Shown here one piece after another: positions 29,753-38,201 of a stretch of DNA of 64,000 bases. A program made the translations under genes and the position numbers. The notes under the pieces are model-generated. The model searched no databases, was not told the DNA's origin, and saw only the letters and a list, made by a program, of their open reading frames with translations. Position 1 is the first letter of the stretch. Each line of letters opens with the position of its first letter. The DNA comes from Raineyella sp. LH-20 (GTDB lineage Bacteria; Actinomycetota; Actinomycetes; Propionibacteriales; Propionibacteriaceae), in NCBI RefSeq assembly GCF_033110965.1, contig NZ_CP137003.1, positions 992,001-1,056,000 of the forward strand, written 5' to 3'.

Positions 29753-29764
29753 GCTCCGTTCTTC

Positions 29765-30052
29765 CTACGGCGTTACAGAGTCCTCCAAGCGGCAGAGCGC
29801 AGGAAGAGCGACAGCGTTCGGGGGATCGCTGCATCGCCTCCCATCATGGGGAAGACCACTGACATCGCCTTCGCTGTGCGCTGTCATGTCGCGGTCGAGC
29901 GCCGGGGGCGTAAACCCTCCCTCCGCGAGCACGGCGGTACGGGCCGCCGAACGGCCCACGCTGAATCGCGCTCCAACCTCGGTCAACGAGAGTCCCGTCG
30001 CGTACAGCCGAGCAGCAGCCTCTGCCCCGAGTTGGCTCGAATTGGTGCGCAC
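29765..30052 (-). pseudogene. Fragment with helix-turn-helix similar to recombinase/transposase DNA-binding ends
   Basis: The frame contains EAAARLYATGLSLTEVGARF followed by SVGRSAARTAVLAEGG, an HTH of the kind seen at the ends of resolvases and some transposases. The rest has no recognisable fold. It directly abuts the decayed transposase at its right and may be a second IS remnant. Function is unlikely. Confidence 0.35.
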
Positions 30053-30805
30053 CCTCGCCGGCGAGAAGGTCGAGGATCTCCTGGGCCGCGGGTGGGATGG
30101 CTGGTGGGACCGTGATTGTCCGGGTGCCGGTGTTGATCACTGCTGACTGCAATGGCCGCAGGGTCTGCAGGAACTTCTTGATCGACAGTCCGGTGCGGGC
30201 CTGGACCGTGCGCCCTACGGCGAGGGCGGCGAACACGACGGGGAGGTGAGCCTCGATCGAGTCGCGGGTGCGGCGGAAGACGGTCGAGCGGCGAGGTCGC
30301 TCTTGGCCATCCGAAAGGAGGCTTCAACCTGCCACAGGTCGCGGTAGGCCGCGACGGCGGCCGGCCCGTCGAGGAGGTTCGGGGACAGATTGGTCACATA
30401 CCCCTTGAAGCCGGCGGCGGCGCGGGCAGCTCGACCAAGCCCCAGTCCGCGCCCTTGGTCGCACCCTCCAGCTTGACGAAGCGGTGCTTGCCGACGGGGC
30501 TTGGCCCGCGGCGATCTTCTCGGCGCGCTGGATCTGCTTGTTCAGCGTCTGTTGGTCGCGGCGGGGCCTGGAGGCGAGGTAGTGCCAGACCACCCGGCGG
30601 TCGCGCCGGTCCGTGCCGATGCCCATCGGGCGAGTCACCTTGAACGTGGCACCGTCGGGCTGGTAGTTGCAACCCGGCGTCCTCCAGGCGTTCAGGTTCG
30701 CCGCCGATACATGCCCGCATCGGCCACCACGACCAAGTCCGTCACCTGGTGAAACCAACTCGGGTCCGTCGCCGTGGGATCGCGATATGGCGGTTGAGCG
30801 GCCTC
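30053..30805 (-). pseudogene. Decayed IS1634-type transposase
   Basis: On the minus strand, in at least three frames, one can read VTDLVVVADAGM, then SAANLNAW, VVWHYLASRPRRDQQTLNKQ, GYVTNLSPNLLDG, AYRDLWQVEASFRMAKSDL and VVFAALAVGRTVQARTG. These are consecutive motifs of IS1634/IS4-like DDE transposases (the ADAGM aspartate and the QVEASFRMAK glutamate). The N-terminal third and an internal segment are missing and frameshifts separate the pieces. It lies between the nucleotidyltransferase/SLATT pair and the next module and records earlier transposition in the island. Confidence 0.78.
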
Positions 30806-30869
30806 CACTTACGCAGATGTTTGGCAGTAGCCTTTGTCCGACGCGGCTGCGACACGAATGGGAGGGCCG

Positions 30870-31868
30870 ATGAACCTCGTCAGTCTCGCTATCAAGGGCG
30901 TGCCGAAGCTCGCGAAGGCCGGACCGAAGGTTCTGGTGCCGCTCGGGGCGGGTGCTGCTGTCGCAGTCGCTGCCGCGACAAAAGGCGCGGTCGACCTCCA
31001 CAAGGGGAAGGACACCCGTCGCGGGGCGATCACTCGACTGGCAGAAGCGCTATCGGATCTCAATGCCATCGAGGTCGAGACCGAGCGCATTGCGCAGGAG
31101 TACGGCGAGTTCCAGATCGGCGTCCATACAGCGAATCTGAGTCGCTTCGCCGACTGGCTCGAACGGAACCAGGCACAGGTGAAACGGCTCAACTTCAAGA
31201 AGGTTGACGGCGTACGCATCAGGGTGCCGAGTGTCCCGAAGTTCGTAGCAGGAGTCCAGGCGATCACTACTGGCGCTGCCGGACTTGTCGGTGCAGTAGG
31301 TGCAGGAGCCGCTGCCCCTGCGGCTGCGCTCTGGGGCGTATCCACTCTCGGAACGGCCGGTACAGATGCCGCAATCACGGGTCTGAGCGGCGCCGCGGCG
31401 ACGAATGCGACGCTTGCCGCACTTGGAGGGGGCACGCTCGCCGCGGGCGGCGGTGGGATGGCCGCCGGCGCCGCCATCCTCGGTCTGACAGCGGCAGTCC
31501 CGGCGCTGCTCATCGGCGGATTCACCGTCGGAGTCGTCGGCGCGAAGGCCAAGACGGAGTCGAGGAAGTTTGCCGCGGAGGTGAGCCTCGAGATTGAGCG
31601 TGTCGGCCTCGCCAAAGATCTACTGCGGGCAGTGCAGCGACGTATCGGAGAACTACGGGATCTGCTCGACCGTATGGCTCAGTGCTCGTCCGCAGCGCTC
31701 GATACGCTGGAGTCGGTCGAGTTCGACGCTGAGAGGCACGCGAGCGAGTTCCTCCGTGCGCTCCAACTCGTCACCGCCGTCAAGGAAATTCTGAATACTC
31801 CGGTTCTCGACCCCAAATCGGGTGAACTGAGTGAGGCATCAATCGAGATTACGAGGAAGTACGCATGA
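30870..31868 (+). CDS. Unrecognised glycine-rich membrane protein, first gene of a coupled pair
   Basis: 332 residues, no family named with certainty. The start at ATG 30870 follows GGAGGG; the frame is open slightly upstream. Residues 1-40 include a hydrophobic Ala/Val/Gly stretch (LVPLGAGAAVAVAAATKGA). Residues about 45-110 are helical and charged. Residues about 118-215 are a long Gly/Ala/Thr-rich hydrophobic block (GLVGAVGAGAAAPAAALWG, AAATNATLAALGGGTLAAGG) of the glycine-zipper kind, followed by a coiled-coil tail. This suggests a protein that inserts in membranes, possibly a pore-former. It overlaps the next gene by four bases. Its position among defence genes makes an anti-phage role plausible but unproven. 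Confidence 0.72.
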   Translation: MNLVSLAIKGVPKLAKAGPKVLVPLGAGAAVAVAAATKGAVDLHKGKDTRRGAITRLAEALSDLNAIEVETERIAQEYGEFQIGVHTANLSRFADWLERNQAQVKRLNFKKVDGVRIRVPSVPKFVAGVQAITTGAAGLVGAVGAGAAAPAAALWGVSTLGTAGTDAAITGLSGAAATNATLAALGGGTLAAGGGGMAAGAAILGLTAAVPALLIGGFTVGVVGAKAKTESRKFAAEVSLEIERVGLAKDLLRAVQRRIGELRDLLDRMAQCSSAALDTLESVEFDAERHASEFLRALQLVTAVKEILNTPVLDPKSGELSEASIEITRKYA

Positions 31869-32308
31869 GCCGGCCCAACGCCGTACAGCCCCTCAGCCAG
31901 ACCGCGAAGAACCTCCTGCCCAAGCCTGGTCCCGCGATGGTGGTAGACACCTTCAACCTGGTTCTCGCTTCCGCGAACCAGTGGGTCAATGTGATCAACG
32001 AGGAGAAGACGAAGCGCAATGAGATTCGGGCTTGGGAGCAGACCCAAATTGAGATCATCCATGTGCAGCGCGACTTCCTGCTGACCGCACTCGACAAGAC
32101 CTTTGACGAGCGCAGCGAGAACTTCCGGAGGCTCTTCGACAACCTCGAAGTTGCTCTCACCTCAGAGCGCGACGACGCAGGGACTCAAGTCTCCGAGATC
32201 CTTGGTGCGATCACGGACCTCGCACAGACAAGCCCGTTCAAGGACCTTAGGAGTCCTACTCTGGTTGTCCAAGGGTTCCTGCAGGGCGGAAAGGTCATCG
32301 AACTCTGA
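31865..32308 (+). CDS. Unrecognised coiled-coil protein, partner of the glycine-rich protein
   Basis: 147 residues. ATG 31865 overlaps the previous stop (ATGA). Residues about 40-120 are predicted helical and charged (VINEEKTKRNEIRAWEQTQ, FDERSENFRRLFDNL). No membrane segment or known domain is visible. Strict coupling to the glycine-rich membrane protein suggests the two work as a complex, for example as pore and regulator. Nothing in the sequence assigns a reaction. Confidence 0.68.
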   Translation: MSRPNAVQPLSQTAKNLLPKPGPAMVVDTFNLVLASANQWVNVINEEKTKRNEIRAWEQTQIEIIHVQRDFLLTALDKTFDERSENFRRLFDNLEVALTSERDDAGTQVSEILGAITDLAQTSPFKDLRSPTLVVQGFLQGGKVIEL

Positions 32309-32426
32309 ATCTTCTTCGCCCCCGATGCAGATCGCGTGGGCGTCGGCCACGAGGCCGAGGGTCTCCTTCACGACCTCCATTGCGGCCGACCGGTCGAGCT
32401 TGCGGCCAAGTCTTTGTCGAGCGAGG

Positions 32427-34292
32427 TCATGCGCCCTCGGCGAGTGATTCCTCGTGGCTGTCCGGGCGGTCGTCGGGCACCTCTACCTCGTACTCGGCTG
32501 CGACAGCCAACACGTCGACTGCGCCTTGTTCTCGAACGACGGGTTTGCCCATCGCGCCTTCGATCAGCCCGATAAGGAAGTTCTTGCGGTAGGCGAAATG
32601 CGCCTCGAAGTCGTCGTTGCGAAGGGCATTGGTGTCAATGCCATGGGTCGCGATGATCCTGTCGACGTGGGTGATGTCGAGCTGCGACCTCGACTGGACG
32701 CGGGGCAGGTACTCGGTCGGTGCGACCCCGCCGATCGCACGGTTGGTCGCTGCAGCAAGGGGTGTCTTGTTGATGATGCTGTCCCACTGGGAGCGGTCGA
32801 GGTTCCTGTCCTTGCTCCATTTCTCCGGAAAGATGTGGTGAATGTCGGTCTGCAAGGTCTTGTACTGCACGCGGCTGAAGGTGACGTCCTTGATCCAGTC
32901 CTTCGCGCCCGTGCCGATAATGAGCGCGTAAATGCCCTTGTAGGCGGCGGACTGGCGGGTCTTCAATGTGTAGAGGCGCCGTTCCTGGAAGAGCGCCTCG
33001 CTGACCGTTCGCGGTGCGACGGACGTCGTGTCCCGTGCCCACTCAGCCAGTTGCTCGACATCGCGGGCGAAACGCGTCTCCGTCGCGCTCCCATACAGCT
33101 CTCCGAGGATTCCGCACCAGTACCACCGCTTCAGGCGCTCCTTCACCCCGTGGTTGTCCGCGATATCGTCGAGGATCACCTTTGTGACGGCGAGCGGCAC
33201 AAGCTGAGTCGGGTAGGGCATGAAGCGCGGCTCGAAAATGTGAAGGTCGGCGACAAAGACAGCCGTCCACTCGAATGCCTTCACGAGGACGCCTCGCCAC
33301 TCCAAGTAGTCGGTGAGTTGCAGCTTCAGGATGTCATCGCGCTTCGCGGAGATCGCGGGCTTTCGCTCAGCGGTGCTGTCCCTGTTCCGCTTCCAGGTGG
33401 TGAGGAGCGTTGCGGCTTGGAGGAAGTCGGTGCTCCCCAGGCTGGTGAGCACCGGCTCGGCCCTGAACTCGTCCTGGATCGCAGTCCAGTCGTCGTTGAG
33501 GCGGAAGTCGTCCCCGTGCTGGTCGAAGTAGGCCTTGTCGCCAGCGAACGTCGCGGTGAGCAACTCGAACACGTTAAGCGGGACGCCCCCGGTGTTCACC
33601 TTCTCGAAGACCGTGGCCACCGCGGACTTGCTGGTGTCACTGCCAAGCTGGATGGCGGGGATCTGGTAAGTTGCGGTCGGCTTGAGGACCAGTTCCATGA
33701 ACTGCTTGGCGAGCTCTTGGTTCGCGATGCCGTATAGCCATCCGTTCTGGTCGTACCCAGCGAAGAGCAGTCGGAGTGGGAACCACGCCTGCTGCTGTTC
33801 AAGTGCCGGGGTGCTCAGGTCGAGGACGATGTCGCGGTCGAAGTTGGTCTTGATCTTGCCGTCACCGGGAACGGACTTCACCGATTCGTCGATGAACTCG
33901 TCGCCTTGCACGGCCAGGGCCATGTCTACGTAGTAGCGGCGATCGAACAACTTCTTCTTGTCGTCCTTGGTGTGGACGATGCCGTCTCCCGTCAGGGCTT
34001 GGGTCAGAGACGTCAAACGCTGCTGCCCATCCAGCAGCAGCAGCTTCGGTTCCGCGCCCTGCGCAACGCTCGTGCCACTGACCGGCTTGGGCTTGAATCG
34101 CACCTGGTCACTACCAGTTTCCAGGAGCATGACAGCTCCCATCGGGTGGCCGCGGAGGACCGTGACGAGCAGCGACCGAATGCGTTCGTCCTCCCACTTG
34201 TACTCACGCTGGAAGTCGGGCAGCTGGAGACGACCGCTGGACGTCCATGTCAGGTAGTCCGAGAGGGGCGACTTCGGTGTCTCAAAGCCCAT
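32427..34292 (-). CDS. DUF262 protein with C-terminal HNH nuclease motif (GmrSD-like)
   Basis: 621 residues. The N-terminal DUF262 (ParB-like NTPase/nickase) domain has LPDFQREYKW (about 25-33) and DGQQRLTSL (about 88-96). A long helical middle part follows. Near residue 484 the motif DIHHIFPEKW, then NKTPLAAATNRAIG, forms a His-Asn-His-type nuclease site. This layout is known from type IV restriction enzymes (GmrSD) and related anti-phage nucleases that cut modified or unmodified foreign DNA. ATG 34292 is used with AAGGA upstream. It is convergent with the two-gene module before it, so it is probably a separate defence unit. Confidence 0.85.
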   Translation of the reverse strand: MGFETPKSPLSDYLTWTSSGRLQLPDFQREYKWEDERIRSLLVTVLRGHPMGAVMLLETGSDQVRFKPKPVSGTSVAQGAEPKLLLLDGQQRLTSLTQALTGDGIVHTKDDKKKLFDRRYYVDMALAVQGDEFIDESVKSVPGDGKIKTNFDRDIVLDLSTPALEQQQAWFPLRLLFAGYDQNGWLYGIANQELAKQFMELVLKPTATYQIPAIQLGSDTSKSAVATVFEKVNTGGVPLNVFELLTATFAGDKAYFDQHGDDFRLNDDWTAIQDEFRAEPVLTSLGSTDFLQAATLLTTWKRNRDSTAERKPAISAKRDDILKLQLTDYLEWRGVLVKAFEWTAVFVADLHIFEPRFMPYPTQLVPLAVTKVILDDIADNHGVKERLKRWYWCGILGELYGSATETRFARDVEQLAEWARDTTSVAPRTVSEALFQERRLYTLKTRQSAAYKGIYALIIGTGAKDWIKDVTFSRVQYKTLQTDIHHIFPEKWSKDRNLDRSQWDSIINKTPLAAATNRAIGGVAPTEYLPRVQSRSQLDITHVDRIIATHGIDTNALRNDDFEAHFAYRKNFLIGLIEGAMGKPVVREQGAVDVLAVAAEYEVEVPDDRPDSHEESLAEGA

Positions 34293-34786
34293 GGCAGTCC
34301 TTCGGCCGGAAAGTGTGCGTCTCTCCACACGGTATCGGGTCGTGCGCACCGTCACCCCAAGCCGGACGTCGGTCATGCAAGCGCCGACCGGATCAGCCGC
34401 GGCGCCCACCGGATGGCCATATGCATCTGCGGTCCGCCAAGGCGCCGGCCCCTGCTCGGACAGGTCGGAGGCCGACCGGCGGTGGTTGCGTGGCTTCTGC
34501 TGGCAGCGGTCGGCGTCCTGTCCTGGCTCCTTGGGGCGTCGTCCTACTGATCGGCCTCCTCATCACCACCTAGTCCGGTCGACATCGGGGGTCCAACCTC
34601 TACGCATGACTCCCCTCCTGGTTGGCAGTTGCCATGAGGCACGGATACCCAGCAGCAGTCCCGACCGGCCGCCGATCGAACGGCCCGAGCGGGCCCCCGC
34701 CCCACTCGCGACCTCGTCCCCCAGGACTGCTATACAGGAAGCGGCCGTCGTCCGGCGACCGTACGCCCGACCGGCGGAAGGCTCGC
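34293..34786. other. Region without a supported gene
   Basis: 494 bases between the DUF262 gene and the small frameshifted membrane gene. Several frames are open, but none has a ribosome binding site and family resemblance together. This probably is the worn right border of the island; no copy of the tRNA-Ala 3' end was seen by eye. Confidence 0.35.
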
Positions 34787-34989
34787 ATGTCGACCACACG
34801 GACCAGCAGTTCCGCACCCCTCATCGTCCTGATGGCCTGCCTGCTGGCCCTGGTCGGCACGCTCGTGGCCGTCCTCACCAGGGACGACATGTCGCGATCT
34901 GGTACATCGTCATCATCGCGGCCGAGCTCGTGGTCGTCGTCCTGATCGGCGCCTACATCCGCGCCAGCCAGAAGCACTCGACCGACTGA
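34787..34989 (+). pseudogene. Small two-transmembrane protein gene split by a frameshift (possible)
   Basis: ATG 34787, after CGGAAGG, opens MSTTRTSSSAPLIVLMACLL and continues as a hydrophobic segment to about TLVAVLTRDD. In another frame the following bases code HVAIWYIVIIAAELVVVVLI with the charged end RASQKHSTD and stop TGA 34987-34989. One indel near 34885-34900 would join the two into a hairpin-like membrane protein of about 67 residues. As it stands, translation would end at 34945. A sequencing error is possible. Confidence 0.4.
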
Positions 34990-35055
34990 CGTCGGTCTTC
35001 GCAGCACGATCCCCACCGCCCACCCACAGGCCACGAGAGCCCGAAACGTGCGGGC

Positions 35056-35733
35056 CTACTCGCGTGCGAGCCTGCGTTCCTCAGCCAACTGCTGGATCAG
35101 CACCAGCGTACGTCGCAGGTGCTCGACGGTCTCCTCGACGATCGCCTCGATGTCCCCCTCGCGGTAGGCCGTGAGGAGTTGACGGTGCTCGACGTACGAC
35201 TCCTGGATCCGCTGCGCACCCAGCGACAGCCCCACCCACAGCGCCGAACTGTTCCGCAGCGACTGGAGGATGTCGGCGAGCCGGGACGTGTCGTCGCCCG
35301 AGCTCAGCACCTCATGGAACCGGCGATTGAGCTCGACCCAGACGTGCTGGTCCTCCTCGTCACGCATCTGCTCCAGCAGCTCCTCCGCCTCGTCGAGCAT
35401 CGCGGGATCGACGCGTGCGCCGGTGCGACGGATCATCACCGGCTCGAGCAGCATGCGCAGCTCGTAGATCTCCTCCACCTCACGGATGTCGAGATCACGG
35501 ACGATCGCACCGCGATGCGCGTCCATCTGCACGAGACCTTCGACCGAGAGGTCGCGCAGTGCCTCCCGCACCGGGGTCGTGCTGACGCCGAGAGAGTCCG
35601 CGAGATTGCTCTGCAGGAGCCGCGACCCCGGCGCGAGCGTGCCGTCGAGGATGCCGTCACGGATCCTCCCCTTGACGTACTCGTGGGCGGTGAGCATCCG
35701 CGCAGCGGTCGCCGGCCCGCCGAATCTACTCAT
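35056..35733 (-). CDS. GntR-family transcriptional regulator, FCD subgroup
   Basis: 225 residues. N-terminal winged HTH: LLQSNLADSLGVSTTPVREA, then LRDLSVEGLVQMDAHRGAIV. C-terminal FCD domain (about 90-215) is all-helical with the metal/ligand residues in LNRRFHEVL and EHRQLLTAYREGD. FCD regulators sense carboxylic acids or related catabolic intermediates. It follows the asparaginase gene on the same strand, which itself diverges from the catabolic operon. Repression through the dyad at 36849-36869 is the likely role. Confidence 0.9.
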   Translation of the reverse strand: MSRFGGPATAARMLTAHEYVKGRIRDGILDGTLAPGSRLLQSNLADSLGVSTTPVREALRDLSVEGLVQMDAHRGAIVRDLDIREVEEIYELRMLLEPVMIRRTGARVDPAMLDEAEELLEQMRDEEDQHVWVELNRRFHEVLSSGDDTSRLADILQSLRNSSALWVGLSLGAQRIQESYVEHRQLLTAYREGDIEAIVEETVEHLRRTLVLIQQLAEERRLARE

Positions 35734-35789
35734 GCATCTCTCCTCATCACGACGTGAGCCTCAGTATCTTCGATCGGCAGCACACCCCG

Positions 35790-36785
35790 CTACAGTTCGC
35801 CGTGCGCGAGGAACGCGGCGCGCACCTGGTCCGGCGGCAGCTCCGCCGCGAGGAGGGCGCGGAGCAGCGTACGGCTCTTGCGCCCGTCGAGCCAGCCGGA
35901 AAGGATCGCGCCCCGTTGGGCGAGGTCGCGTTCGGACCCCTTGAACCCGTACGTCGAGCGGAGCGTACGCCCCGCGCCGGTGCGCGAGCTCACGACGACC
36001 GGCACCGTCTGCGCGGCCTCGGTGATCGCCGCGGCCACCCGCTCGGGCAGGTGGGCGGCGCCGAATCCGTCCACGACCAGCCCGTCGACCCCGGCGGCGA
36101 TCACCGCGCGGACAGCGGTGCCGTCGTCGTCCAGGCCGGTCCCCAGGAAGGCGACGCGGACATCGTCCCGCAGCGGCGCCGGCACACTCGGCCGCGCCTG
36201 GGCCCGCACGACCTGCTCGAACCGGCCCTCCACGACATACCCCAGCGGTCCGGGGTGCGAACGGAAGGCGCCGAGCGCGGACGAGTGCTCCTTGCGCACC
36301 CAGGCGGCGGCGTGCACCTCCTCGTTGAGGACGACAGTGACGCCGATCCCGCGGGCGGCTTCGTCGCAGGCGACGATCACCGCCGCGGCCACGTTCGAGG
36401 GGCCGTCGGTCGACAGCGCGTGCAGGGGACGCATGGCCCCGGTGACGACGAGCGGCTCGTCCCGGTCCCAGCGCAGTCCCAGGTAGTACGCCGTCTCCTC
36501 GATCGTGTCGGTGCCCTGCGAGACGACCACACCGACGGCACCACAGTCCACCGCGTGACGCGCCACGGCGAGCAGCTCCTCGAGGTGCCGGAAGGTCAAG
36601 GAGGCGCCCGGGATCGTCACGACGGTCGACGCTTCGATCGTCGCGATCGTATCGATCCCGGGAGCCGCCGCGATCACGTCGGCGGCGGTGAGGGACGGCA
36701 CCACGCCGTCGGCGCCGGTCATCGAAATGGTGCCGCCCAACGAGGCGAACAGCACCGTAGGGAGGGGGACGGACGGAGACATCAT
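35790..36785 (-). CDS. L-asparaginase/glutaminase-family amidohydrolase
   Basis: 331 residues. The family's first catalytic threonine is in ASLGGTISMTG near the N-terminus and the second in SQGTDTIEETAYYL, followed by VVTGAMRP. It releases ammonia from asparagine or a related amide. No signal peptide is seen, so it acts in the cytoplasm. GAAAGGAAACG precedes the double ATG at 36785/36782. In the context of ring-opening and amide-hydrolysing enzymes on the other side of the promoter region, its true substrate may be a catabolic amide rather than asparagine. Confidence 0.88.
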   Translation of the reverse strand: MMSPSVPLPTVLFASLGGTISMTGADGVVPSLTAADVIAAAPGIDTIATIEASTVVTIPGASLTFRHLEELLAVARHAVDCGAVGVVVSQGTDTIEETAYYLGLRWDRDEPLVVTGAMRPLHALSTDGPSNVAAAVIVACDEAARGIGVTVVLNEEVHAAAWVRKEHSSALGAFRSHPGPLGYVVEGRFEQVVRAQARPSVPAPLRDDVRVAFLGTGLDDDGTAVRAVIAAGVDGLVVDGFGAAHLPERVAAAITEAAQTVPVVVSSRTGAGRTLRSTYGFKGSERDLAQRGAILSGWLDGRKSRTLLRALLAAELPPDQVRAAFLAHGEL

Positions 36786-36823
36786 CGTTTCCTTTCGCGG
36801 CGACGATGCCGGAGACGTCACCC

Positions 36824-36869
36824 TTGACTCTCCCCGGCGGGTGTTCACATAATACACAATGCAGATTAT
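36824..36869 (+). promoter_or_regulatory. Promoter and operator dyad of the catabolic operon
   Basis: TTGACT (36824-36829) and CATAAT (36848-36853) are 18 bases apart and about 60 bases before the transporter start. ATAAT (36849-36853) and ATTAT (36865-36869) form an inverted repeat that overlaps the -10 box, in an AT-rich island inside GC-rich DNA. A repressor, most simply the GntR protein, would block transcription from here. Confidence 0.6.
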
Positions 36870-36911
36870 ACGATCCGCTCAGCCGTTGTCCCTCACCGAT
36901 GAGGAGTCGTA

Positions 36912-38201
36912 GTGTCCACCAAAGATCGCAGCGCAGCCCCCGAACCGATCACCCGCGGTGCCGCCGCGCCTACTGCCCGCGGTGCGGCCATCCCGATCGG
37001 CCGCACGGTCGCCATCGCCAGCCTGGTGTTGCTGGCACTCTCCTACGTCGTCAACGCGATGGACCGACAGGTCTTCCCCGTGGTGCTTCCCAGCGTCAAC
37101 CACGAGTTCGGCTTCGACCTCGGGAGGGCAGGGTGGTTGTCGACCATCTTCACCCTGGGCATCGGGGTCGCCGGGATCCCGACCGGCTTCCTGCTGGACC
37201 GGCTGTCCCGCAAGGCCGTCATCATGATCGGGATCGGAATCTACTCCGCGTTCACCCTGCTGACCGCCGTGTCGCACGGGTTCGCCGACATGTTCGCCTA
37301 CCGCGCGCTCTCCGGTGTGGGGGAGGCCATGCAGAACGCCTCGCTGTTCGCCGCGGTCGGAGCATTCTTCTTCGCGAATCGCGCGATGGCGCTCGGCACA
37401 CTGAACTTCGCCTATGGCGTCGGCGGCTACCTCGGGCCCCAGCTCGGCGCGTTGCTCGCGATCCACGGATGGCGTACGCCGTTCTATCTCTACGGTGGCA
37501 TCGGCGTCTTCATGATCATCCTGATCGCGCTGTTCATCAGGGAATCCTTCACCGAACGCGAGGAAGCCACGGTCGTCACAGCGGCGCACGAGTACAACCA
37601 TGTGCCGGCCGGCCTGCTGACGCGCAACATCGTGCTCCTCGCCATCGCCGCGGCGGCCGTCGGCCTGGCGATGTACGGCTACATCGGCCTCTACCCGACC
37701 TTCCTCCAGACGAAGCTCGGCTTCACGCAGTTGCAGGCGGGCACCACAGCGAGCATGTTCGGCCTGGGTGCGCTCCTCGGCATCCCTGCCGGCTGGATCG
37801 GTGACCGGGTCAACCTGAAGTGGTTCCTCGTCGTCACTCTCCTCGCCGGCTGCGGCGTCGGGTTCCTGATCTTCAACGGCCCGACCGGATTCGCGGCCCA
37901 GCTCGTGCTGTCCTTCGCCGAGGGCGTCGTGGCGAGCGGCATCTGCTTCGTCAACATCTACGCCGCCATCCAACGGGCCGTACGCCCGGAGCTCGTCGGC
38001 CGTGCCTCGGGCATCTTCGTGAGCCTCTTCTACATCCCGGCCGCCTTCGCCGGGATCCTCTTCTCGGCACTCGTCAAGCAGCTCGGCTGGGGCGGGGCCG
38101 GCATCGTCCAGCTCGGTCTCATCCCGATCATCGCCATCATCGCGGTCCTCTTCATCCGACTCGATCAGCAGTCGAACGCACGTAAGGCGGCAGCAGCATG
38201 A
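36912..38201 (+). CDS. Major facilitator superfamily transporter
   Basis: 429 residues, about twelve transmembrane segments (first at VAIASLVLLALSYVVNAMDR, last at LIPIIAIIAVLFIR). The loop 2-3 motif appears as GFLLDRLSRKAVI and loop 8-9 as GWIGDRVNLKW. Likely uptake of the substrate of the following catabolic genes at the cytoplasmic membrane. Translation begins at GTG 36912 with GAGGAG upstream. It overlaps the hydrolase gene by four bases (ATGA). Confidence 0.9.
   Translation: MSTKDRSAAPEPITRGAAAPTARGAAIPIGRTVAIASLVLLALSYVVNAMDRQVFPVVLPSVNHEFGFDLGRAGWLSTIFTLGIGVAGIPTGFLLDRLSRKAVIMIGIGIYSAFTLLTAVSHGFADMFAYRALSGVGEAMQNASLFAAVGAFFFANRAMALGTLNFAYGVGGYLGPQLGALLAIHGWRTPFYLYGGIGVFMIILIALFIRESFTEREEATVVTAAHEYNHVPAGLLTRNIVLLAIAAAAVGLAMYGYIGLYPTFLQTKLGFTQLQAGTTASMFGLGALLGIPAGWIGDRVNLKWFLVVTLLAGCGVGFLIFNGPTGFAAQLVLSFAEGVVASGICFVNIYAAIQRAVRPELVGRASGIFVSLFYIPAAFAGILFSALVKQLGWGGAGIVQLGLIPIIAIIAVLFIRLDQQSNARKAAAA

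Noticed and set aside
32309-32426. Short leftward coding piece after the DUF262 gene (reads KLDRSAAMEVVKETLGL)
   Set aside because: It looks protein-like, but a frame change separates it from the overlapping ATG after the DUF262 stop and it runs into the oppositely oriented coiled-coil gene; too short to support.
34293-35055. A second tRNA-Ala 3' end (attR) at the right border of the island
   Set aside because: No copy of the GGTTCGAATCCCC segment was found by eye in this stretch.
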